Source of the DNA: Flavobacterium denitrificans DSM 15936
Lineage (GTDB): Bacteria > Bacteroidota > Bacteroidia > Flavobacteriales > Flavobacteriaceae
DNA: 64,000 nt
Direction of reading: 5' to 3'
Assembly: GCF_000425445.1 (NCBI RefSeq)
Contig: NZ_KE384378.1
Location: 545,191 to 609,190 of the forward strand
The translations under genes were made by a program, and so were the position numbers. Positions within the stretch are counted from its first letter, which is position 1. Each line of letters begins with the position of its first letter. The notes beneath the pieces are model-generated. The model searched no databases. It was given only the letters and a program-made list of their open reading frames with translations, and was not told the DNA's origin. Below are positions 26,374-34,132 of this stretch, piece by piece.

Positions 26374-27063
26374 CTAGTTTTTTACAATTTTTTCGTAAAG
26401 ATTGTTTCCATTCATTAGTTCAACTTTCAAAAAATACAGCGCTTTTGGTAATTTAGAAATATCGATTTTATTTGATTTTACGCTGGTTAGTATCAATTTT
26501 CCTGAAAAATCGTATAATTCAATCTTATAAATATCATCTTGATCTATAGCAACATTAACGATAGAAGAAGTTGGATTTGGATATACTTTAATATCGTAAT
26601 TTTTCTGATTTTCAACCTGTTCTCCAATTCCCAGCATTTGATCTAGAATATTATATTTATGAATAAAACCACGGTACCAACTGTAGGAACTATACGTGTA
26701 TATTTGAACTCCGTTTCTTCCCGTCAAAATAATATTATTGGATGCATCTTTAGCAGAACGCGTATAAGTTAATTCTCCTGGCAACTTAAAACTTCGTACT
26801 AATTGAGCATTTTTATCTACTACTTTGACTAAATTGTCCCAATAAGTATTCACCAATAAGTAATCGCCTAATTCAAATAAACTGGCATAACCACTATAAG
26901 GCTCGGTTCCTCTTGCTAAAACTTCTAAATCTTTATTGTATAAAGTGAGCTCATGATTATCAGTAATCATAAAATTGGTATTTCCAGAAGTACATGCAAT
27001 TCTATTTATTCTGTTGTCAACTTTTATGTATTTATAATCATTTAACAAACTAAGGCGATGCAA
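26374..27063 (-). pseudogene. C-terminal part of a frameshifted T9SS-secreted protein
   Basis: 229 codons, opened only by a TTG that follows in-frame codons reading W-G-Q-S-E-Y-K; it has no proper start of its own. The last about 75 residues are a type A T9SS sorting domain: VYPNPTSSIVNVAI, IELYDFSGKLILTS, KLPKALYFLKVEL and a terminal KIVKN. It is the tail of the gene whose first part is 27042-29141 on the same strand; the two overlap by 22 bases in different frames. Without the shift the whole protein would be about 920 residues. Unless a frameshift is tolerated or programmed, the sorting signal is lost from the secreted part. Confidence 0.8.
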
Positions 27064-29141
27064 TTTATACTCACTTTGCCCCCAAGCAGAAGAGAAAACA
27101 AGGTTCCATTTACATCAATTGACGAAACTGCCATTGCAGTATAGGTGCCTTCTAAACTTATTTTTCGCTGAAACTCCAGGTTTAGGTTTTTATAAACTTC
27201 AATTCTTGGATTGGTATTGTTATAAGGATTATTATCACCTGGAAACATATAAGTATAAGAGTCTCCATTTTTAGACGTAAAATTCCCTAAATAATTAACA
27301 CCTTCAAAAACTTTACTAGTCAACAACCTTCCGTCTTTAGAACTTAGATTATATATTGTCGTGTCTTCATCAATTGTTATTGGATTTGAGATTGGAAGCG
27401 ATACGACGTTTATATTTTTTTCTTTATCAAAATAGATATTACTTGACTGATAGCTTGGAACATCAAAAAGAAGATTTCCTTGTTCTGAAATCTTTAAAAA
27501 TTTATATTTTCCGTCTTCAGTTTTGGCATTTATGTAAATATTATTTTCTAAATCAATAATTATATTTACATCCTCAGAGGTTAATGGCCCTATAATATTG
27601 TATGGAATCTCTATTGTCCATAATAGCTTTAAATTTGAATCATATTTATACAAATTTCTTTGTAATGGCCCGCGAGAACCTCCAATTTCTAAATTATCAG
27701 GACCAAGTTTTTCTTCAGAAGCTATTATATAATTATTTTTATTATCGATAAGTATCTTCTGTCCAAATGCTTTTGAAGTACCCTCTCCGGAATAACGATA
27801 CGTTTTTAAAGGCTTTTCCGGCTGAATTCTTTGAACCACCACATCTAATTCAGTATAATAATCTGATGTTGGGTAACCTTTCTCATACGTAGTCCCAGCT
27901 ACAATTAAAGTTTCATTATCTAACTTACAAAAATCATCAATCTCTAAACCTGTATGCTGAAAATCGCGAACCAAATTTAATTTCTCATCATAGACTTTAA
28001 TAGCCTCTTTTGTTTCTATAAAAAAGCTGTTATCTTTATTTTTTTTGAAATTATTTATGACAATATCATTTTTGATAGTTTCTTTATAAACAGATCCCTT
28101 ATCATCTAATTCTAGCAAGCTTAATTGTGCAGATTTGTTAACCTCATCTTTATCTATATAATTCAATAAACACAAATGTCCTTCTAAATTAAAATATGTG
28201 GTTATAAGATGTCTCATTCCTCCATTTGGAGTAGCAGTTTTATAAAGTAAGCCTAATGAAGTATCAAACTTGATGTTGTTAATAAATCCATTTTTAAAAG
28301 ATGCATAACTGAGAAATACGTTATTAAACTTGTCAAACTGTAAATCCGCATCTACAAAAGCATTACTATCTTCAATATCAATAATTGGATTTAATGGAAC
28401 ATCAATTACCGAATTTTTACCGATTTTTTTTATGTAATGCAAAGGTTCATTTGTATACATAACATACTTTCTATATAACATATAATAAAAACCATCTCGA
28501 TAAAAAAAGTTATTATATACGTTAAAATTACCCACAAATTGAATTAAATCTGGTTGTGTATATTTTTCAACAACAACGCCTTTGTCATTAAAAGAATAAA
28601 AATTGACATCTACTTTTTGAGGATCTTCATTGTCAACAGAATTGACTACATGAAGTATATTATTCTCATCCAAAAAAGACTTTTGAAAACGATAATTATA
28701 ATTTTTTGGTGTGCTAGGATTATCAAAATAATAATGCCACAATTCTGAACCTTCAGAATTATAACAAACTACAAACAATATACCTGTTGTATTTGAAAGA
28801 TTGCTAACTACACTTCTCCCAATTGTAATGATATTATTATTCTTGTCAATATGCGTGGCCAATGGCACATCATACGAAATATAGTTGTCTATTGAATATC
28901 TTTTTTTCCAAATTAGATTCAACTCCTTATCAAGTTTTGTCGTTAAGATATCTGTATAGGTACTGTCTCTTTCAGTAGTTGACGTTACAATTATATTACC
29001 AGCATTATCAACATTAGAAAAATAAGAAACATCTCTATTAGTATGACGGTTGAGAGCAAATGTTTTCTTCGCTGTAGGAGTTAAAAACTCCTGACCAAAA
29101 GAACTAGTAAACGCAAATAAAAAAAGTAGAAGTATTCTCAT
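27042..29141 (-). pseudogene. N-terminal part of a frameshifted T9SS-secreted protein
   Basis: 699 codons with a signal peptide (MRILLLFLFAFTSSFGQ). The body is rich in beta-strand repeats of the type found in propellers: D-x-x-N-N-I-I-x-x (KNNNIITIGRS, ENNIYINAKT, NNYIIASEEK, FNNVFLSYAS). It ends abruptly in VSINCIALVC, with no sorting domain. The next frame carries one. The shift lies in 27079-27108: adding one base, for example in the A-run of GGAACC (complement at 27102-27107), restores N-L-V-F-S-S-A-W-G-Q-S-E-Y into the second part. It is probably a sequencing error, a recent mutation or phase variation. Confidence 0.8.
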
Positions 29142-29181
29142 AAAAATATTAAAGTGTTATAGTCACAAATATAACAGAATC

Positions 29182-29234
29182 TATATAATAAAAAAGGGAT
29201 GAGTTTTATAAACTCATCCCTTTTTTATTATATA
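29182..29234 (-). terminator. Terminator of the rho transcription unit
   Basis: A perfect 25-bp inverted repeat (29182-29206 / 29210-29234) with core AAGGGATGAGTTT / AAACTCATCCCTT and a three-base loop. It lies between the rho stop (29291) and the start of the T9SS gene (29141), and shares its core with 26283-26334. Confidence 0.88.
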
Positions 29235-29290
29235 AACTAAAGTCAAAGAAAAACTTAAAATCTTGGCATCTAGAACCTTAGCAACTTTTT

Positions 29291-31102
29291 TTAGTCATTC
29301 ATCGAAATCAAAAACTCTTCGTTATTTCTTGTTTTCTTGAAACGGTCGTTTACAAAATCCATAGATTCTACAGGATTCATATCTGACAGATATTTACGCA
29401 TGATCCACATTCTTTGTAATGTTTTTTCATCCAATAACAAATCGTCACGACGCGTGCTTGACGAAGTAAGATCGATTGCAGGGAAAATACGTTTGTTGGC
29501 AATTTTACGATCCAATTGAAGTTCCATATTTCCAGTTCCTTTAAATTCCTCAAAGATCACCTCATCCATTTTAGAACCTGTTTCAGTCAATGCAGTTGCT
29601 ATAATACTCAATGAACCACCGTTTTCAACATTTCTTGCTGCTCCAAAGAAACGTTTTGGTTTCTGTAATGCATTTGCATCAACACCTCCACTTAATACTT
29701 TTCCAGAAGCTGGCTGAACTGTGTTGTAAGCTCTTGCTAAACGCGTAATCGAATCCAAAAGAATTACCACATCGTGACCACATTCTACTAGACGTTTTGA
29801 TTTTTCAAGAACAATATTAGCAATTTTTACGTGTTCTTGTGGCTCTCTGTCGAAAGTAGAAGCAATAACTTCTCCACGAACACTTCTTTGCATATCAGTA
29901 ACCTCTTCAGGACGCTCATCAATCAAAAGAACGATCAAGTAAACTTCAGGGTGATTTGCGGCGATTGCATTTGCAATATCTTTCAAAAGCATTGTTTTAC
30001 CCGTTTTAGGTTGTGCAACGATCATTCCACGTTGTCCTTTTCCTATTGGAGAAAACAAATCGATAATACGAGTTGATATAGAACTGCCTTTTTCGGCTAA
30101 TTTGAATTTTTCAGAAGGAAAAACTGGCGTCAAGTGTTCGAAAGAAACTCTATCACGAACTACTTGAGGATCGTGACCATTAATTTTAAGTACACGAACT
30201 AAAGGGAAAAACTTTTCACCTTCTTTAGGAGGACGAACCACTCCTTTTACAGTATCTCCAGTCTTTAAACCAAATAATCTAATTTGGGAAGTTGATAAAT
30301 AAATATCATCTGGAGAAGCTAAATAATTATAATCTGATGAACGCAAGAAACCGTAACCGTCCGGCATCATTTCAAGAACACCTTCGCTTTCAATAATTCC
30401 GTCAAATTCAAAATCAGAATCTCTGAAATTATTGTTCTTTTTATTTTTATGATTCGGATTCTGATTTCCGTTATTTCCATTACCGTTTCCGTTTTGGTTC
30501 GGATTCTGATTTTGGTTCTGGTTTTGATTTTTATTTTGATTCGGATTTATCTTTTTTTCCTGAGGAGCTGCTTCTGCTTTTTCTGCTACAACAGCCACTT
30601 CTGCAGTTTCTTCGGCAATCACCTCTTTATCAACACCTTTAACTGCTTCTTTTTCCTTTTGAAGAGCAACTTTCTTTTCGTAAGCTGATTTATTAAATTT
30701 TACGATTTTTGGTTCCTTCTTCTCTGCTACAGGACTATCGGCACTTTCTTGAGCTTTAGGTGCAGTTTGAATCTTAGGACTAGCTTGGATTTTTGGCTTT
30801 GCTGCAACTGGAGTTACTTTTTCAGGTGTTTCCTCAACTTTATCAAATTCTAAAACAGGAGCATTTTTTGGAGCTGCTGTTTTTTTTGCAGGAGCTATCC
30901 TTGCTCTTTTTGGTTTTTCATCTGCAATTTCCTTTTCAGCCACAGGAGATGCTGGCGGCGCTGTAGTCGCTTCTTGATGTGCTAAAATCTGAGTGATTAA
31001 AGTTTCTTTTTTAACACCATTAAACTTTATAGTTTTAGCCAACTTAGCTATTTCTTGAAGCTCAGAAAGCTTCATTTCTTTTAATGCAGAAATATCAAAC
31101 AT
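29291..31102 (-). CDS. rho: Transcription termination factor Rho with long disordered insertion
   Basis: 603 residues. The N-terminal SAP-like domain (1-42, MKLSELQEIAKLAKTI) is followed by a low-complexity insertion (about 43-228), Lys/Glu/Ala-Pro-rich and then Asn/Gln/Gly-rich at 185-225. The RNA-binding cold-shock-like domain comes next (GVLEMMPDGYGFLR, 241-254). The ATPase has the Walker A loop AQPKTGKT (363-370), LLIDERPEEV and VILLDSITRLARAYN. It terminates transcription by translocating on RNA as a hexamer. In Bacteroides, an equivalent insertion is reported to drive condensate formation; the same may hold here. It is the first gene of a minus-strand unit divergent from DUF4293. Confidence 0.96.
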   Translation of the reverse strand: MFDISALKEMKLSELQEIAKLAKTIKFNGVKKETLITQILAHQEATTAPPASPVAEKEIADEKPKRARIAPAKKTAAPKNAPVLEFDKVEETPEKVTPVAAKPKIQASPKIQTAPKAQESADSPVAEKKEPKIVKFNKSAYEKKVALQKEKEAVKGVDKEVIAEETAEVAVVAEKAEAAPQEKKINPNQNKNQNQNQNQNPNQNGNGNGNNGNQNPNHKNKKNNNFRDSDFEFDGIIESEGVLEMMPDGYGFLRSSDYNYLASPDDIYLSTSQIRLFGLKTGDTVKGVVRPPKEGEKFFPLVRVLKINGHDPQVVRDRVSFEHLTPVFPSEKFKLAEKGSSISTRIIDLFSPIGKGQRGMIVAQPKTGKTMLLKDIANAIAANHPEVYLIVLLIDERPEEVTDMQRSVRGEVIASTFDREPQEHVKIANIVLEKSKRLVECGHDVVILLDSITRLARAYNTVQPASGKVLSGGVDANALQKPKRFFGAARNVENGGSLSIIATALTETGSKMDEVIFEEFKGTGNMELQLDRKIANKRIFPAIDLTSSSTRRDDLLLDEKTLQRMWIMRKYLSDMNPVESMDFVNDRFKKTRNNEEFLISMND

Positions 31103-31258
31103 GAATGTTCTATGAATTTAATTATTTTAAAGGAAATACTGTAAAAAGTAGGTAGATAAATGATTTCAATTGACCGCAGTATGAAGTGCTTACGGTATTA
31201 TGATGCAATAATACGAATAAATTTTAATCATACAATAGTATTTCTAAAAAAGAAAATA

Positions 31259-31266
31259 TATTTTTG
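31259..31266 (+). promoter_or_regulatory. -7 box for the DUF4293 gene
   Basis: TATTTTTG matches TAnnTTTG and ends 17 bases before the ATG at 31284, leaving a leader of about ten bases. No clear -33 element is visible. Confidence 0.35.
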
Positions 31267-31283
31267 TAAAACAATTTCAAGTT

Positions 31284-31697
31284 ATGTTACAACGAATTCA
31301 AACCGTATATTTAATTCTTACCTTTGTGATAACAGGGGTCTTAATGTTTTTTATACCGCTTTGGTCATTAAACGGTAAACCTTTCTACTTTATGCAAGAT
31401 CAGGTTTACACAGTAGTATTAGGATTAAGCACAATGCTGACTATTATCAGCATCATATCATTTAAGAAGAGACAAAATCAGTTTGTGATGAACAGACTGA
31501 ACATAATATTAAATTTAATTTTATTAGGATTATTTGTATATCGATCACTAAATTTATCTGGAGGGACTGCTACAGCTGCCCCTGAGAAAGGTATTGGGAT
31601 GTTTCTTCCAATTGTTGCTATCGTGTTATTAGTTTTAGCTAATAAGGCCATCAAAAAGGACGAAGATCTTGTAAAATCTGTAGATCGTTTGAGATAA
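31284..31697 (+). CDS. DUF4293 membrane protein
   Basis: 137 residues with four hydrophobic segments (about 8-28, 40-60, 72-90 and 105-122), starting MLQRIQTVYLILTFV and ending in a charged tail KKDEDLVKSVDRLR. This is the small Bacteroidota family DUF4293, which is usually encoded next to rho, as it is here on the opposite strand. Function unknown. It has its own -7 box and a terminator right after it, so it is a single-gene unit. Confidence 0.88.
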   Translation: MLQRIQTVYLILTFVITGVLMFFIPLWSLNGKPFYFMQDQVYTVVLGLSTMLTIISIISFKKRQNQFVMNRLNIILNLILLGLFVYRSLNLSGGTATAAPEKGIGMFLPIVAIVLLVLANKAIKKDEDLVKSVDRLR

Positions 31698-31728
31698 ACC
31701 TATAAACTTAATTTTTTGTGCGAAGAAG

Positions 31729-31755
31729 AACCCGAATTTTATTCGGGTTTTTTTT
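31729..31755 (+). terminator. Intrinsic terminator after the DUF4293 gene
   Basis: AACCCGAAT (31729-31737) / ATTCGGGTT (31741-31749) with a TTT loop, followed by T6. It lies upstream of the true start of the response regulator gene and thus argues against any start before 31760. Confidence 0.88.
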
Positions 31756-31814
31756 ATGTCTTATTTTATTACAAATCAGGCTTAATGAGTCTATTTTAAA
31801 TCGAATTTTCACGA

Positions 31815-31822
31815 TAATTTTG
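31815..31822 (+). promoter_or_regulatory. -7 box for the two-component genes
   Basis: TAATTTTG matches TAnnTTTG and ends 21 bases before the ATG at 31844. Confidence 0.4.
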
Positions 31823-31843
31823 CACTTTCAAATTCAAAGAATC

Positions 31844-32506
31844 ATGAGACCTAAAATAAGGATCCATCTTGCCGATGATCATCAAGTACTTATTGATGGC
31901 TTAACCAATTTATTGCATACAGTTGAAAATTTCGAAGTTGTGGGCAGTTCTTTAAATGGCAGTACGGTTTACGATGATGTAATTCAAAACAATGCCGATA
32001 TTTTGATTCTAGACATCAGCATGCCTGAAAAAGATGGCATCAAAGTTCTCCAAGAATTTCATGAACAAAGTAGCCAATGCAAAATTATCATCCTCTCAAG
32101 TTATGATGATTTAAAAATCATTAAAGAAGTCATGAAACTAAATGCAAAAGGGTATTTAACAAAAAAATGTGCCGGCGAAAATATTATCGAAGCCATTCAT
32201 GCCGTGTATCAAGGACAGGAATATTTTAGTGATGCTGTGCGAGAAAAAATCTTCAACAGTTTTACCCAAAACAATCCGAAATTAAACAAAAATACTAGCG
32301 TCGAAAATCCGATTTTAAGTCCGCGAGAAATCGAAATAATCACTTTGATATCACTAGAATACAGCGGTAAAGAAATTAGCGAAAAACTCTTCATCAGCAT
32401 CAATACAGTTGAAACTCACCGCAAAAATATTATGAAAAAATTACAGATAAAAAACACCATAGGCCTTGTTAAGTATGCTTTAAAAAACAATTTAATCAAA
32501 CAGTAA
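31844..32506 (+). CDS. LuxR/NarL-type response regulator
   Basis: 220 residues from the ATG at 31844 (MRPKIRIHLADDHQVLIDGL). Longer in-frame starts would read through the terminator at 31729. The receiver domain has the acidic pocket DD at 11-12, the phospho-acceptor Asp57 in LILDISMPEKDG, and the switch and Lys residues in ILSSYDD and YLTKKC. A LuxR helix-turn-helix (LSPREIEIITLISLEYSGKEISEKL) ends the protein. It is paired with the histidine kinase 37 bases downstream. The pair resembles the NarXL/DesKR type; the signal is unknown. Confidence 0.92.
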   Translation: MRPKIRIHLADDHQVLIDGLTNLLHTVENFEVVGSSLNGSTVYDDVIQNNADILILDISMPEKDGIKVLQEFHEQSSQCKIIILSSYDDLKIIKEVMKLNAKGYLTKKCAGENIIEAIHAVYQGQEYFSDAVREKIFNSFTQNNPKLNKNTSVENPILSPREIEIITLISLEYSGKEISEKLFISINTVETHRKNIMKKLQIKNTIGLVKYALKNNLIKQ

Positions 32507-32543
32507 TTCTTTGAATTGAAAGCTGGCTGTAATCACCTTTATC

Positions 32544-33452
32544 ATGCGTCTTTTAAAAATAGCAATCGTTCTCTTAATAGCAAATGTTTTGAATGGAAAT
32601 CTTCTTTATTGCCAGCAAAATACTTTTCCACAAGAAAACATTCAGCAATTACAGAAAACGAATATTAACGATCTACAAGAAATAGAACAATTAAAAAACA
32701 AAAAGATTGTAAGCCTTACTATTGTTTTAGTGATCATTTTATCTTTTTTATTTTATTTTTTTTATCAGAACAATAAATTGAAGCAAAAAATAAGGCAAAA
32801 AGACATTAAGCAAAAAATTCTGCTCAATGTCATCAATTCAAGCATTGACAGCCAAGAAATTGAGCGTAAAAAAATCGCTTCATTCTTGCATGATAATGTA
32901 AATTCCTTATTATCCTCTGCTGGATTGCACTTAAATACTTTTACGGCTCAAACCAATATAGATTCTAATGAAATAAAGAAAGCGAAAGGAATTTTGACTG
33001 AAGCGCATGATCTTTTACGAGATATATCACACGATCTTGTACCAAGTCTTTTAGTACGATTTGGTTTAATTTATGCTTTGGAAGATTTATGCGAACGAAA
33101 CTCAAACCACACAATTGACTTTGCCTTTTCAAGCCAGGTTTCAACAAGCAAAAGATATACAGAGAAATTCGAAATAAAAATTTATTTTATTGTTTCGGAA
33201 CTCTTTAGTAACATTATAAAACACAGCAATACTACTAATGCTGAAATATTTTTAAGTGAAGATCAAAATAATTTCAACATCAAAATACGGGATCACGGAA
33301 TAGGCTTTAATGCAAAAAAAACAAATGAATCTGAAGGCTTTGGCTTAAACCGAATAAGAGCTCGTGTCAAAAAATTCAAAGGGAAAATTGATATTGTTTC
33401 CAAAGCAAATCAGGGCACCACAATTAAAATCAAAATTCCGTTGCCACATTAA
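32544..33452 (+). CDS. Membrane sensor histidine kinase, HisKA_3 type
   Basis: 302 residues. The hydrophobic start (LLKIAIVLLIANVL) is either a signal peptide or a first helix, followed by a short exported loop. The transmembrane helix is at about 55-75 (IVSLTIVLVIILSFLFYFFY), then a coiled stretch. The dimerisation and phosphorylation block is EIERKKIASFLHDNVNSLL, with His116 as phospho-acceptor. The HATPase_c domain carries N in LFSNIIKHSNTTNAEI, RDHGIGF and GFGLNRIRARV. The sensor region is tiny (about 30 residues), so it may sense membrane state or a partner rather than a bulky ligand. It is the partner of the response regulator upstream. Confidence 0.92.
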   Translation: MRLLKIAIVLLIANVLNGNLLYCQQNTFPQENIQQLQKTNINDLQEIEQLKNKKIVSLTIVLVIILSFLFYFFYQNNKLKQKIRQKDIKQKILLNVINSSIDSQEIERKKIASFLHDNVNSLLSSAGLHLNTFTAQTNIDSNEIKKAKGILTEAHDLLRDISHDLVPSLLVRFGLIYALEDLCERNSNHTIDFAFSSQVSTSKRYTEKFEIKIYFIVSELFSNIIKHSNTTNAEIFLSEDQNNFNIKIRDHGIGFNAKKTNESEGFGLNRIRARVKKFKGKIDIVSKANQGTTIKIKIPLPH

Positions 33453-33455
33453 ACA

Positions 33456-33950
33456 TCACTTTTTCCCGATTTCAATAATTTCCAAATCTTTGATTTTATC
33501 ACCATCAATCACAAATCGTAACATAGTACGCATTTGATGAAAACCGCTTTTCCCTGCGGCACCCGGATTCATGTGCAATAAATTATTCTTTTTATCAAAC
33601 ATTACTTTTAAGATATGTGAATGTCCGCAAATGAATAATTTCGGTGGATTCAGAGTCATTTCTTCTCTAACATTCGGATTATATTTTCCTGGATAACCAC
33701 CAATATGCGTAATCCATACAGAAACATTCTCGCACATAAATCGGTTATTTAATGGAAATTCTACTCTTGCTTTTGCATCGTCAATATTTCCATAAACCGC
33801 TCTTAATGGTTTTAGTTTTTTGATTGTATCGGTAACAATCAAATCTCCAATATCACCTGCATGCCAAACTTCATCAGCTAGTGCTACATATTTCAAAATT
33901 GTATCGTCAATATGACTGTGAGTGTCGGAAAGCAGAAGGATTTTGGTCAT
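33456..33950 (-). CDS. YfcE/MJ0936-type metallophosphoesterase
   Basis: 164 residues, cytoplasmic. The two-metal site follows the family order: D-T-H in LLLSDTHSHID (Asp9, His11), GDIGD (Asp39 region), GNID (Asn), then WITHIGGYP and the FICGHSHIL motif, with PGAAGKSG near the end. These are small phosphodiesterases or phosphatases of broad specificity; the physiological substrate is unknown. Its stop lies three bases from the histidine kinase stop, so the two genes converge with no terminator between them. Confidence 0.88.
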   Translation of the reverse strand: MTKILLLSDTHSHIDDTILKYVALADEVWHAGDIGDLIVTDTIKKLKPLRAVYGNIDDAKARVEFPLNNRFMCENVSVWITHIGGYPGKYNPNVREEMTLNPPKLFICGHSHILKVMFDKKNNLLHMNPGAAGKSGFHQMRTMLRFVIDGDKIKDLEIIEIGKK

Positions 33951-33960
33951 TTTTAAGAGG

Positions 33961-34034
33961 CTGAGATTCTAAGATGCTAAGATACTAAGGTTTCTTAAAA
34001 GATGCTAAGGGTTTAAGATACTAAGATGCTAAGC
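33961..34034. repeat. CTAAGAT-type short tandem repeat tract
   Basis: Degenerate 7-9 base units of the form CTAAGATG, CTAAGATA and CTAAGG occur about eight times. The same motif in reverse orientation (CTTAGCATCTTAG) is at 36419-36449 and flanks the SPFH gene on the other side. Confidence 0.7.
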
Positions 34035-34040
34035 TATCAA

Positions 34041-34069
34041 TAAAAAACCGATTTGTTTTCACAAATCGG
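34041..34069 (-). terminator. Terminator of the SPFH gene
   Basis: On the minus strand ACAAATCGG pairs with CCGATTTGT around four bases and is followed by six U. The stem sequence is shared with the terminator of lpdA at 41577. Confidence 0.8.
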
Positions 34070-34087
34070 CTTTCAAAACACTGAGTT

Positions 34088-34113
34088 AGACGCACTGCAG
34101 TGCGTCTCTACAA
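34088..34113. repeat. Perfect 20-base palindrome AGACGCACTG family
   Basis: AGACGCACTG followed directly by its reverse complement CAGTGCGTCT, then CTACAA. Variants occur at 9911-9936 and 36338-36363, all intergenic and all with the CTACAA tail. From memory it is a dispersed element of flavobacteria and other bacteria. Confidence 0.85.
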
Positions 34114-34132
34114 TTTATCATTATGAAAATTA

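Noticed and set aside
31718..31843. Longer start for the LuxR-type response regulator
   Set aside because: It would run through the DUF4293 terminator at 31729-31755 and adds residues atypical of the receiver domain.
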